Assembly: GCA_947458475.1 (NCBI GenBank)
Contig: CANGZP010000018.1
Span: 1-34,250, forward strand
Source of the DNA: Cyclobacteriaceae bacterium
Lineage (GTDB): Bacteria; Bacteroidota; Bacteroidia; Cytophagales; Cyclobacteriaceae
Reading direction: 5' to 3'
Length of the DNA: 34,250 nt
In this document: piece by piece, positions 23,621 through 32,320 of the stretch
How positions within the stretch are numbered: position 1 is the stretch's first letter
How the letters are laid out: each line of letters starts with the position of its first letter
The notes under the pieces: model-generated
Told to the model about the DNA's origin: nothing
The model's database searches: none
What the model saw: the letters and a program-made list of their open reading frames with translations, nothing else
Made by a program: the position numbers and the translations under genes

Positions 23621-26600
23621 TTAGTAAGAATAGGAGATCTGGGAACCCAATTCAGGATCGAGTTCGATTTGTGCATAGACTCCGACTTCCTGCTGTAGCT
23701 CTTCTACGTGGCTGATGATTCCGACGACTCGGTTTTCATGCCGCAGCGCTTTGAGTGTTTCAAAGACCACTCGGAGTGAATTTTTGTCGAGCGCTCCGAA
23801 TCCTTCGTCCAGGAAGAAGAAACTTTGATCGGCCTGATTCAGTGCTTTAACTTTTTCTGCCAAAGCCAAAGCAAGGCAAAGCGAAGCTTGAAAAGTCTGC
23901 CCCCCGGAGAGTGTTTTGAGTAATCGTTTTTTGCCTCCATTCAGGAAGTCCGTCACCCAAAAGGTATTGTTGTCATCAATCTCCAGACTCAAGCTATTTT
24001 TGGTGAGCATCCGAAATCGCTTGTTGGCGGTATTGCAGAGTTCACGCAAGTAAATGGAACTCACATAGCGGACAAATCCCTTCCCGAAAAATAGTCTATC
24101 CAACTCCCGCAAATTGGTTTCTCTGTTTTCAATTCGTTCAAAGTCTCCCAAAAGACTTTGCTTTTCTTTCAGTTTCTGTGAAATAGATAGGAGTTCTTGA
24201 TTGAGTAAGGTGACCTGCGATTGGAGGATTTTTTCTTTTTCCTTTGCTGAAGTAACTTCTTCTTGGAGGCTTTGAAATCTGTCTTCTGAATATCCTTCCA
24301 TCCCCTCCTCGGCTTGGAGTACTTTAATTCGTGCCTTGGTTGCAGCAACCTGCTGCTCATACTGACGGATTTCCGCATCCATTTTTTCAGCATCCAGGTC
24401 CTGCTGGAAGAGCTGAATTAATGCATCCTTTTCTCTAAATCCTTGCTTCTCCATCATTTGAGCGAATTCCAACCGGCTGCCTGCAAGGCGATCTGAGGTA
24501 GAAGTCAGAAGTGCCTCAAAATTCTGGAGATCGGCAAGATTTCTAGATTGAGCAATTTGTCGCTCTTGGAGATGTTTTTGAACGCCTACTAAGGATTCCG
24601 CAGCGGTTTCAATGCTTTTTTCAACAAGAGCAATCGCATTGGCAATGACTTCTGCTTCTTTCTTCTCATACGGTTCACAAAACTCAGGATCCTTGATCTC
24701 CTGCTGTTTACCAGCTATTCTAGAAAGCAAGTCTTGGTTTTGGAGCTGCGCTTGTTGGAAGGTTTGAGCAGCAGCTTCCTTTGCGGTTCGTAGACTAGTG
24801 CTTTTTTTGCGCAAATCATTGAGCTGATTTTGAAGTTGTTGGGTAGTTTGAAAAACTTCATTCAACTTGGAAATTTTGTTTTCTAGCTCCTCAGCAGTTG
24901 CTATTCCACTGACTTTTAACTTTTCCCAAAGGATTAATTCTTGCTTTTCAATCCCCAGTTTTTCCTGCTCTTTTAGCTCCTGGTTTTTTTGAAGGTTGCT
25001 GTATTGGACATCTTCAATACTTTTCTTTTGAATCAGCTCTCGAATAGTGTCCAATTCAAGATTGCCTTGCTTCAAATCAAGCTCTGTTTGTTCGAGTGCT
25101 GCGGTGGAGGTACTTGCCTGCAATGGATTTGGATGTTCGCTAGCCCCGCACAGCGGACAAGGCATCCCATTTTCCAATAGATGTGCATGAGAGGCCAAGC
25201 CTTGAGTTCTGAGTAGGGTTTCGCGGGCTATCTCTAGCTGACTTACCGCCGTTTTTTGCATTGCCAGCCATTCTTCCAGGCTTTGATTTGCTTTTTCAGG
25301 CACTAGACTAGTGAATGCTGTCAAACTATTCTTGCTAGTAGTGAGTAGTGCCGCGCCTTCTTGAATGGCAAGTTCCAACTCCAGTTTTCGTTGCATCAAT
25401 TCCAGTAGCTGATTCCTTCCGGTTTTTAATTCGGCAAGTACCGAAGGGTCTGAATTTGGGAGTCCAATTTGTTTTCCTTCAAGCATATCAATCTCTTGTT
25501 CTAGGGATTGTATTTCCTTGTTCTGAAGTTCAATTGCCGGAAGCAAGGCATTCAGGTTGTTCTGAACCTGAACTTGCTTGCTGGTCAATTCTTGGATTTC
25601 AAGCACCTTTTTAAGGTCTCGGATCTTTCCCTCGCGTTGTGGTCTCAGCGCATTGATTTCTCGAAATTTAACTTCGTCAGCCAATAGCCCTTTGATTTCC
25701 TCCGCAAAGGATTCTTTGAAGCGATTGCACTCAATGAGGCTAACCTGGTATTTTTCAAGATCCTTTTCCAGGTCTAGGATCCGATCCCAAATGGGTCTGA
25801 GGTAAGTTTTGGCACTTTGGAAATCCTGATAAAGCTTCCGCTTCGCCTCCATTTCAGGTTGCTTTGCAGTAAGTATTGCTTCAGCCTGAACTAGGTTTTG
25901 AAGTTCGAGAAAGGATTTACGAGTTCCTTCCATCTTACGAACTGTCTCCACCATGGCCTGTAATGCCTGAGTTGCTTGCAGCATTTCTTGGCTTAATCCA
26001 GTATAGGCTTCTTGTTTGGCAAGCAGAATTTCAGAAGAAATCCCATCCATGCTGTTGATCAGGGTCTCTATCCGTATTTTTTCCTCACGAGCTTGTTTCA
26101 ACAAGGCTCCGGTTTTGGAGGAAAGGTCGAATCGGTCTAAGCCAAACAGATCTTGCATCATCTGTGCACGCTCCGTCGGCTTTTGGTCTATAAAATCCCG
26201 AAACTTTCCTTGGGGGATGATGATGGTTTGTTTAAAGTTTTCTCGGCTCATGCCAATCAGCTCCTCCGCCTTACTTGGGATGGCCCTCCATTCTTGGCCC
26301 TCCAGCTCATAAAAATCATGACTTGCAGTCTCTATTTTTTCGGGATCTTTCTTATTTCGTTTGACGCTGTACCGAGCAAGGTAGTTGCTCCCATTGTTTG
26401 AACCGGACTTAAAAAAAAACTTTAGATCTACTTGGGGGTGCTGCAAATTAATCATGCTGGACCGCTCACCCGAGTTGGATACCCGCTCTGGATTCCCATA
26501 AAGTGCAATCAGAATCCCTTCCAAAATGGCAGACTTGCCACTTCCAACAGCGCCAAAAATCCCAAATAAACCTGCAGCAGTCAGGGTTTCAAATTCGATG

Positions 26601-26656
26601 ACTTGCCTCTCTCTGTAAGAATACAATCCTTCTATTTCCAGTCGAATAGGAATCAT
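23621..26656 (-). CDS. sbcC: SbcC exonuclease subunit (Rad50-like ATPase)
   Basis: The large subunit of the SbcCD nuclease, an ATP-driven SMC-like protein that trims hairpins and double-strand DNA ends. The 1011-residue protein shows Walker A GAVGSGKS (35-42), the Q-loop region IIIPQGKFRDF, and long coiled coils on both sides of a zinc hook CPLCG (Cys500 and Cys503), almost exactly midway. It also has the ABC signature KTLSGGQTFQASLCLALALAE and Walker B SFFFLDEGFGALD near the C-terminus. The start ATG (26654-26656) overlaps the sbcD stop by four nucleotides (ATGA), so the subunits are translationally coupled. Both Cys of the hook are present, so dimerisation by zinc is expected. No defects seen. 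Confidence 0.95.
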   Translation of the reverse strand: MIPIRLEIEGLYSYRERQVIEFETLTAAGLFGIFGAVGSGKSAILEGILIALYGNPERVSNSGERSSMINLQHPQVDLKFFFKSGSNNGSNYLARYSVKRNKKDPEKIETASHDFYELEGQEWRAIPSKAEELIGMSRENFKQTIIIPQGKFRDFIDQKPTERAQMMQDLFGLDRFDLSSKTGALLKQAREEKIRIETLINSMDGISSEILLAKQEAYTGLSQEMLQATQALQAMVETVRKMEGTRKSFLELQNLVQAEAILTAKQPEMEAKRKLYQDFQSAKTYLRPIWDRILDLEKDLEKYQVSLIECNRFKESFAEEIKGLLADEVKFREINALRPQREGKIRDLKKVLEIQELTSKQVQVQNNLNALLPAIELQNKEIQSLEQEIDMLEGKQIGLPNSDPSVLAELKTGRNQLLELMQRKLELELAIQEGAALLTTSKNSLTAFTSLVPEKANQSLEEWLAMQKTAVSQLEIARETLLRTQGLASHAHLLENGMPCPLCGASEHPNPLQASTSTAALEQTELDLKQGNLELDTIRELIQKKSIEDVQYSNLQKNQELKEQEKLGIEKQELILWEKLKVSGIATAEELENKISKLNEVFQTTQQLQNQLNDLRKKSTSLRTAKEAAAQTFQQAQLQNQDLLSRIAGKQQEIKDPEFCEPYEKKEAEVIANAIALVEKSIETAAESLVGVQKHLQERQIAQSRNLADLQNFEALLTSTSDRLAGSRLEFAQMMEKQGFREKDALIQLFQQDLDAEKMDAEIRQYEQQVAATKARIKVLQAEEGMEGYSEDRFQSLQEEVTSAKEKEKILQSQVTLLNQELLSISQKLKEKQSLLGDFERIENRETNLRELDRLFFGKGFVRYVSSIYLRELCNTANKRFRMLTKNSLSLEIDDNNTFWVTDFLNGGKKRLLKTLSGGQTFQASLCLALALAEKVKALNQADQSFFFLDEGFGALDKNSLRVVFETLKALRHENRVVGIISHVEELQQEVGVYAQIELDPELGSQISYSY

Positions 26657-27888
26657 GAGGTAGTGGTTTTGCTGAGTACTTCTTTAAACAACTCCATTAA
26701 TTGTGCATTGGGTTCCTGCCCTTTTTCGCTGGTGTAAAAAAGCCGAAATAAGCTTTCCATATCTCTTCCTAAGTCTTCAGCCCGTAGTTCTTCTTGGGCT
26801 TGTCCAGATGTATGTCGTAGTTGCGGAATCAGGTGGACGATCCCATCGTGTGCTTTCAAAATGGCTTTTCGCGTGTTGGCATCGATGGACTCATCTGTGA
26901 GAAAGGTAAGTTCAACAAAGCAGGAGGGATGCCCTTCGAGCCAAGCCAAGGTGTCTATCAGGTTGTCAAAGCTTACTTTATACAAGGGTCTACCTTGTTT
27001 TAATGGGATGGGACGGTACTGCACGGGCTCGTTTGGTTTGGCCTGGATCAGCACCACATTTTTTTCTTGATCTGCTTCTGAGAAGGAGTAGGCTAGTGGG
27101 GAACTCGAATAGACCACTGGGCCGGGAGACTTGCTGACCGTCTGGTAGCGGTGCAGGTGCCCCAAGGCAGCATACTGAATTTGACTAGGAAGCTGTTGGG
27201 TAAATAAAGATTGCGTGCCTCCAACGTGTAGAATGGGCCGCTCTGATTCGGGCTCTGCATCTGGTGCGGTTGTGCTTCCTTCCTCCACAAAAAAGAAGTG
27301 GCCCATAAATAGGTTGACGCCTTTTTCATCGCAATAGCGATCCGCAAGCTGCTGCCAATTCTGCGCAAGCAATTCACGAAAAGCCTCTTCCCGATTTTCT
27401 TCACCCAGGTAGGTTCGGAGGCTTACCTCATTGGCATAGGGAGCGAGGAGGATGCGGATTGGAAAATCAAATTTGGGAAGCCGGAGCTCCACGAATCCGG
27501 AATCCGATTGGCTGATTTCCATCCCTCCCTCCAAGGTGCCACAGGAGATGATGCTGTCGTAACGGCTGTAAAAAAGAATGCCCAGCTCCCTCGCCAAGGG
27601 GTCCGGTGCCTCTACAAACTGGCTGCTATCGTGATTACCTGAAATGGCCACTACCGGTCGCGTTCCATTTTTGGAAAGCCTGCGAAGGGTTTTATACAGA
27701 AGTTCCACCGCCTCATGACTCGGGTTGAAGGTGTCAAAAATATCGCCAGCCAAAAGCACCAAGTCTACTTCCTCCTGGTCTGCGATCTGGCATATTTCCT
27801 CCAAAACCAATTTCTGTTCGGCAATGCGGGAGTACTCTTGGAGTCTTTTGCCCAAGTGCCAATCTGCAGTATGTAAAATTTTCAGCAT
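26653..27888 (-). CDS. sbcD: SbcD exonuclease subunit (Mre11-like)
   Basis: The nuclease subunit of SbcCD, a calcineurin-like metallophosphoesterase. The 411-residue protein carries all phosphoesterase motifs: D9 and H11 in TADWHLG, LLAGDIFD (about 45-52), GNHDSS (84-89), MGHFFF near residue 211, and ALGHLHRYQ near residue 258. The C-terminal ~120 residues form the capping and SbcC-binding part. It is the first gene of the sbcD-sbcC pair with a four-base overlap. The start ATG is at 27886-27888. The 195-nt gap upstream is shared with the divergent rlpA-like gene and I find no convincing promoter for this strand. Confidence 0.95.
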   Translation of the reverse strand: MLKILHTADWHLGKRLQEYSRIAEQKLVLEEICQIADQEEVDLVLLAGDIFDTFNPSHEAVELLYKTLRRLSKNGTRPVVAISGNHDSSQFVEAPDPLARELGILFYSRYDSIISCGTLEGGMEISQSDSGFVELRLPKFDFPIRILLAPYANEVSLRTYLGEENREEAFRELLAQNWQQLADRYCDEKGVNLFMGHFFFVEEGSTTAPDAEPESERPILHVGGTQSLFTQQLPSQIQYAALGHLHRYQTVSKSPGPVVYSSSPLAYSFSEADQEKNVVLIQAKPNEPVQYRPIPLKQGRPLYKVSFDNLIDTLAWLEGHPSCFVELTFLTDESIDANTRKAILKAHDGIVHLIPQLRHTSGQAQEELRAEDLGRDMESLFRLFYTSEKGQEPNAQLMELFKEVLSKTTTS

Positions 27889-28038
27889 GAATTACAGGGT
27901 GTGCCTTGATGTGGGCTTCAGTTGATCAACTAGATGGGTAAAAAATTTGGAGTCAATGGCTGGTTCAATTACTAATTCATTCGAAGATAGGAGAAGGAAG
28001 GGAATTGCACCAACTACTAAAAACTGCTTTGACAGAAA

Positions 28039-28055
28039 TTGGCATCTTTCTTGAT
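28039..28055 (+). promoter_or_regulatory. Possible sigma-54-like promoter of the rlpA-like gene
   Basis: TTGGCA at 28039-28044 and TTGAT at 28051-28055 have the exact spacing of a sigma-54 -24/-12 promoter (TGGCAC-N5-TTGC), but the -12 GC is GA here. It would start transcription about 28066, 18 nt before the ATG. No TAnnTTTG box is present in this gap. Confidence 0.3.
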
Positions 28056-28083
28056 AAAAAAAGGTGAATCGAAAATTCCCATC

Positions 28084-28566
28084 ATGATTTTCAGACACTT
28101 AGTTGTATTTTTTTTCTTCATGCTCTGTTTTCAAGTAAATGGACAAACAGATTCCTTGTTTATTCAAAAAGGGTTAGCAAGTTACTATGGGTCCGAGTTT
28201 CACGGTCGTAAAACCGCAAGCGGTGAGAGGTACCACAAGGATAGCTTAACTGCTGCGCATAAAATTTTGCCATTTGGGACCCTACTGAAGGTGACAAATC
28301 TCAAAAGGAACACCTCCGTAGTCGTCCGAGTGACGGATCGCTTGCCCATGAGTTCAAAGCGGCAAATTGACCTTTCTCAAGCTGCAGCAAGGAAATTGGA
28401 AATGCTCAGAGATGGAGTAGGTACCGTAAAAATTGAAGCGATTGACCTAGATCAGCTCGATAAATTAATTAAGTATTTCGAAGGAAGGCCACATCCTAAC
28501 TTGAGGCTTAGACCCTATTATAGGCCGATACTTTTCCCTGATACGTATATTATTTCCTGTAATTAA
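28084..28566 (+). CDS. RlpA-like double-psi beta-barrel protein
   Basis: I start at the ATG at 28084, giving a signal peptide (MIFRHLVVFFFFMLCFQVNG). An upstream TTG at 28039 would place charged residues in front of it. The mature domain is the RlpA/expansin-type double-psi beta-barrel: GLASYYGSEFHGRKTASGE, TAAHKILPFGT, VVVRVTDRLP and RQIDLSQAAARKL. In Pseudomonas RlpA the barrel cleaves naked peptidoglycan at division sites. No lipobox Cys and no SPOR domain occur here, so this is a minimal 160-residue periplasmic form. The catalytic Glu/His pair is expected in FHGRKTASGE (His of FHG, Glu of SGE) and in the conserved Asp of TDR. It is convergent with the oxidoreductase gene, 17 nt between the stops, and divergent from sbcD. 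Confidence 0.88.
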   Translation: MIFRHLVVFFFFMLCFQVNGQTDSLFIQKGLASYYGSEFHGRKTASGERYHKDSLTAAHKILPFGTLLKVTNLKRNTSVVVRVTDRLPMSSKRQIDLSQAAARKLEMLRDGVGTVKIEAIDLDQLDKLIKYFEGRPHPNLRLRPYYRPILFPDTYIISCN

Positions 28567-28583
28567 TTTAGGACAAGCCCAAC

Positions 28584-29951
28584 TTACACATTTTCAGGCT
28601 CTGGGTGTTTCCAAGGACCTCGGTACGGACGTCGTAGTTTAGCGGTAGCCTCAGGATCGTTCAAGACCGTTTGTGTTTTTGAATCATACTTCAGCGGTCG
28701 CCCTCCAAGTTCCATGGAAATATTAGCCAAAATGCATGCTGCGGTGGAAATATGCCCTTCTTCTACATCTGCGACTGGCAATAGGTCCTTGTCGATGGCT
28801 TCCAACCAGTTTTTTAGATGAAGGCGGGTAGCAGGTGCTGCATTCAGTTCAATGCGATCTTCGGTGAGGTCTTCTGGATACTGCTCCTTTTCAAAAACGC
28901 AGTCGAAGTGTATTTTTTCAGCCTTTGCATCGTAAGGAAAGTAATCCGCCTGCATGGTGCTTCCTGCGAGCATCCCATTTTCTCCATAGATTTTAAACGC
29001 CCAGGGATAGGCTGGATCTGGGGCATTTCCCCAAGTGCGGTGCTGCCACACTACATTCAGCTCGGGAAACTCAAAGATGGCGGTTTGGGTATCTGCAATG
29101 TTGGACTTGCCCTCTTTCTGTACGTAAATTCCACCTGTGGCAGTGACTTGAGTAGGCCAGCCGAGCTTAAGCATCCACCGCACCGTATCTAGCATGTGTA
29201 CGCACATGTCGCCGGGGATGCCATTCCCATATTCCATGAAGGTTCTCCACCAGCGGGTATGAGGCAGTCCATCGTAGGGGCGTAGGGGAGCTGGGCCAGT
29301 CCACATGTCGTAATTCAAAAAGTCAGGAACGGGCTCTACTGCTGGACTACCATTGGCACGCATGTGGTAGTAGCAGCATACTTCCGCATGACTGATTTTT
29401 CCCAATAGACCCGAATCAATAATTTGCTTTTTCGCTGAAATCAAATGCGGCGTACTTTTGCGTTGGGTGCCTATCTGGCACACGCGCTTGTACTTTCTAG
29501 CTGCCGCCACGATGGCTTCTCCTTCGATCACGTCTACGGAAATCGGCTTTTGTAGGTACACATGTGCTCCTGACTTCATGGACTCAATCGCTTGTAGCGC
29601 ATGCCAGTGGTCAGGGGAACCAATCAATACGAGGTCACAGGCATGGGACTTTAAAAGGTCACGGTAATCTTCAAATAGTGCGGGTACTTTCTTCGATTTT
29701 TGTCGCTGAGCCACGAGTTCACCCGCTGCAGTCAACATTTTTTTATCTACGTCGCAAAGGGCTACCACCTCTACATCGGCTACTTGAATCAATCGGAACA
29801 AATCGGATTTTCCATACCAACCGGCGCCAATCAAGGCTACCTTCAAGGGTCCAGTCTTGGTGTTGAAATCCATTCCCAATAAGCCAAAGCTTGCTAAGGT
29901 CAATAGCGCGCTGGAGCCCTTCAAAAAATCTCTGCGATTCAAGTCGTTCAT
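28584..29951 (-). CDS. Tat-exported Gfo/Idh/MocA family oxidoreductase
   Basis: A 455-residue NAD(P)-dependent oxidoreductase of the Gfo/Idh/MocA family. The N-terminus is a twin-arginine signal (NRRDFLKG, residues 5-12) followed by a hydrophobic stretch to about residue 27, so the enzyme is exported folded with its cofactor. The Rossmann fold shows ALIGAGWYGKSD (39-50). The usual EKP substrate motif reads LQKPIS, with Gln134 in place of Glu, as in many Bacteroidota Tat-exported members. C-terminal half: HTRWWRTFMEYGNGIPGDMCVHMLDTVRWML, with His in DMCVH as a likely active-site residue. Such enzymes often act on sugars, inositols or their derivatives, but the substrate is not visible. It is separated by 102 nt from the acylase gene on the same strand, with a promoter-like element between them. 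Confidence 0.92.
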   Translation of the reverse strand: MNDLNRRDFLKGSSALLTLASFGLLGMDFNTKTGPLKVALIGAGWYGKSDLFRLIQVADVEVVALCDVDKKMLTAAGELVAQRQKSKKVPALFEDYRDLLKSHACDLVLIGSPDHWHALQAIESMKSGAHVYLQKPISVDVIEGEAIVAAARKYKRVCQIGTQRKSTPHLISAKKQIIDSGLLGKISHAEVCCYYHMRANGSPAVEPVPDFLNYDMWTGPAPLRPYDGLPHTRWWRTFMEYGNGIPGDMCVHMLDTVRWMLKLGWPTQVTATGGIYVQKEGKSNIADTQTAIFEFPELNVVWQHRTWGNAPDPAYPWAFKIYGENGMLAGSTMQADYFPYDAKAEKIHFDCVFEKEQYPEDLTEDRIELNAAPATRLHLKNWLEAIDKDLLPVADVEEGHISTAACILANISMELGGRPLKYDSKTQTVLNDPEATAKLRRPYRGPWKHPEPENV

Positions 29952-29977
29952 TTGCCTGCCAATTTGATAGTGGAGTT

Positions 29978-30007
29978 TGAATATACAAAAACCAGAAACT
30001 TATGCAA
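29978..30007 (-). promoter_or_regulatory. Candidate promoter of the Gfo/Idh/MocA gene
   Basis: On the minus strand, TTG (30007-30005), a 19-nt spacer and TATATTCA (29985-29978) follow the Bacteroidota layout with two mismatches in the -7 box. The start would lie near 29970, 20 nt before the ATG at 29951. It suggests the gene is transcribed independently of the acylase gene. Confidence 0.4.
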
Positions 30008-30053
30008 ATCGGTTTTGGAAGAATGGCAAAGCTTGGATCTAGAAACAAATAGG

Positions 30054-32135
30054 CTAGTTCCCAGGATGATATAGTCGCTTGGCCTGCTGCAACACGGTTT
30101 TCTTATCCAAGGTCATGGGCTTCAGTTTCCGTGTCACAAATCGCTCCATCTGGTCGGAATAGTGTGGGGAATCGGGGCGATTGCTCGCTCCATACACATT
30201 GATGCTTTCCAATACCGGAAGTCCTTCTCCAAATCGGGCCATCAAGATGTAGGATTCCCCTTGGGCGGCTTTTCGCATGCCCTTTTCCCATGCCGTAGAG
30301 CGGATGGTGGTGAGTACGTCATCAATCCCCCAAAGTGGAATTACCTTTTCCCCACGAACGAGCTTTTGGTACTCACCCAGCTGTACGAGTTCCTTTCCAA
30401 AATGAGTTTGAAAGTGGGTCTTTGCAGCTTGAAGACTTTTCACCGCTTCCTCCTCGGTAAGTATCGTATCAATAGACCTACCTGTTTTGGTAAACTCATC
30501 CCACCAGTAGTAATACACAAAGGCAAAAAGGGCCGCTCCTTGGCTAGCGATATCCGCTTCCTTATTCCAAGAAGCAAGTGTCGTGATCTGGGCAGTTAGC
30601 GCGGGGTATTTCTTGGAATCCAAGTTAAACAAGGCCTGCAAATTGGTGCGGAAGGCCAGGTCCTTGGGTAGGGTTTGGTCGAATTTAATTTGATTGAACT
30701 GTTCCCAATTGATTTTTCCTTCGGCCGGCATCAGCTCTCGAAAGCGCTTGGATCGGTTGTTGTCTCGAAGGTCAAAGCCCATTTCTCTGGGAAATGCTGC
30801 TGCCGTCAAGGTATCCGCTAGTGCGCCTGCTTTGTAGGGAGAATGGTTGGTGTTGTAGAGGTAGCCAACTGCTGGATTGAGCTGCTGCGGAAGTTCTCCA
30901 AAGGAATGATATTCCTTCCAAAGCACGCTTTTGCTAGTTCCAGCAACTGTCTCTTCGTGGTTTATTCCAGGGCTTCGCTTTGGCAATAGCGCATTGCTCA
31001 CGTAATAAATCGTATCGTAGCGGTCGGCATAGACGGTATTGAAGTTGGGCAGCTGCAGGCTTTCCATGGCCGTTTTCCACTGGGTAAAATTCTCCGCTTT
31101 GTTCATCCTCCACCACTGTTCCGGTGCACCAATCCGGTCCAAGGCGCCCAATCGGAATGCGTAAGTTCCCTTTTCAGTAACTAGCGTTGGGCCGTAGATG
31201 GATTTCCAAACCTTTTTTGGGATCGGAAGCGTGATCCAATCCCAGAGTTTCACTTTCAGCCAAACTATTCTTTCTTCCAGCTGATGCCACTCTCCATCTA
31301 CGCGGTAGCGCATGGGGTCCTCTGCATCCATTTCCAACTCAAATAGGTCCAGTAAGTCGGGGGAGTTGACTGTATGTGCCCAGCCCAGGTGCTCGTTGAC
31401 TCCATGGAAGATCATAGCTCCACCCGGGAAGAGTCCTCCGAGTGCATTCCAACCTTCTTCTGACTGGATGTGCGCTTCGTACCAGGCCACAGGTCCTTCC
31501 AAGGGCTGATGGGAGTTGATGGCCAAAAATGCCTCTCCCGAGTCGGTTCGTGAAGGGTGAATGGCAATGGCATTGGAACCTTTGGGAAGGGAATCTTCGG
31601 CGATTTTGGGAACGGTACCGTTAAAGATCGCTTGAACAGCCCGGTCCGCACCAGCCATTTGGGCGAGGGATAGGATGTAGGCGGAACTGATTTCTTGGGC
31701 CGTGATCGGAAATGCAGGTCCATAAAGGAGTTCCTCCGGGTGATGGAAAGCATAGTCGTTCAAACCTGCCGCATAGCCTTCCAATACTTTTTTGAATTCA
31801 GGGGAAAAGCTCTCCTCGTACTTTGTTTTGGCGATTTCTTTGGTGTCTAAAAGGTGTACGAAAAAATCAATAGCTGCTCCCTCTTGCCCAAAAACTCTGC
31901 CCGCCAGGCCTTTCCCCGCAAGAACCGTCTTCTGGATGGTTTCAAAGTCGTCTTCGGCATGTGCCCAGGCCAATCCATAAGCTGCATCGGCATCTGATTT
32001 GCCAAAAATATGGGGGACCCCAAATTCATCTCTTGCGATTTGGATGTTCTTGGTATTCCAACCGGTAGGTTGGTGGATGCGTTGACAAGCAAAAAATAGA
32101 CTGCAGATCAGTAGGGTGCCGGTAATTTTTTTCAT
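30054..32135 (-). CDS. Penicillin acylase family lipoprotein (PvdQ/aculeacin/AHL-acylase-like)
   Basis: An N-terminal-nucleophile amidase, 693 residues. It has a lipoprotein signal (lipobox FFAC, Cys17). The alpha-chain region (about 25-185) starts NIQIARDEFGVPHIFGKSDADAAYGLAWAHAEDDF, the family hallmark. The self-cleavage site is KG-SNAIAI (Gly186/Ser187): Ser187 would become the free N-terminus of the beta chain and the catalytic nucleophile. AFLAINSHQPLEGP and GWAHTVNSPDLLDLFEL follow as in PvdQ, aculeacin acylase and QuiP. This group cuts long-chain acyl amides including acyl-homoserine lactones, antibiotics and siderophore precursors. A lipobox instead of a plain signal peptide implies a membrane-attached acylase. 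It is the middle of three leftward genes, 185 nt downstream of the metallophosphatase gene and its terminator. Confidence 0.92.
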   Translation of the reverse strand: MKKITGTLLICSLFFACQRIHQPTGWNTKNIQIARDEFGVPHIFGKSDADAAYGLAWAHAEDDFETIQKTVLAGKGLAGRVFGQEGAAIDFFVHLLDTKEIAKTKYEESFSPEFKKVLEGYAAGLNDYAFHHPEELLYGPAFPITAQEISSAYILSLAQMAGADRAVQAIFNGTVPKIAEDSLPKGSNAIAIHPSRTDSGEAFLAINSHQPLEGPVAWYEAHIQSEEGWNALGGLFPGGAMIFHGVNEHLGWAHTVNSPDLLDLFELEMDAEDPMRYRVDGEWHQLEERIVWLKVKLWDWITLPIPKKVWKSIYGPTLVTEKGTYAFRLGALDRIGAPEQWWRMNKAENFTQWKTAMESLQLPNFNTVYADRYDTIYYVSNALLPKRSPGINHEETVAGTSKSVLWKEYHSFGELPQQLNPAVGYLYNTNHSPYKAGALADTLTAAAFPREMGFDLRDNNRSKRFRELMPAEGKINWEQFNQIKFDQTLPKDLAFRTNLQALFNLDSKKYPALTAQITTLASWNKEADIASQGAALFAFVYYYWWDEFTKTGRSIDTILTEEEAVKSLQAAKTHFQTHFGKELVQLGEYQKLVRGEKVIPLWGIDDVLTTIRSTAWEKGMRKAAQGESYILMARFGEGLPVLESINVYGASNRPDSPHYSDQMERFVTRKLKPMTLDKKTVLQQAKRLYHPGN

Positions 32136-32253
32136 GGAGTAATGAATCTTCGAGAAAGGTAAGCTTCATCCGAAAAACTTCCTCCTTCCAAATTTGTTTT
32201 TATTTGGTTGGCACGGTGTCACTAGCGTACACGGATTTTTTTAAGTCATTCAG

Positions 32254-32302
32254 CTTTCAAAAAAAACCGGCACATTATAGTTGTGTCGGTTTTTTTTGAA
32301 AG
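32254..32302 (-). terminator. Long hairpin terminator of the metallophosphatase gene
   Basis: Twenty-bp arms (32254-32273 and 32283-32302, one G-U pair) enclose a 9-nt loop. The GC-rich inner part is bordered by eight A and eight T residues, so on the minus strand a U run directly follows the stem core. It lies 18 nt after the stop codon at 32321 and separates this gene from the acylase gene. Confidence 0.88.
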
Positions 32303-32320
32303 AAGTGTTGGACTACTGGC

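Noticed and set aside
27892..28098. A 68-codon minus-strand frame ending 3 nt before the sbcD start
   Set aside because: It overlaps the start of the rlpA-like gene and its control region, has no recognisable domain or internal start, and a composition unlike the neighbours. I treat it as chance.
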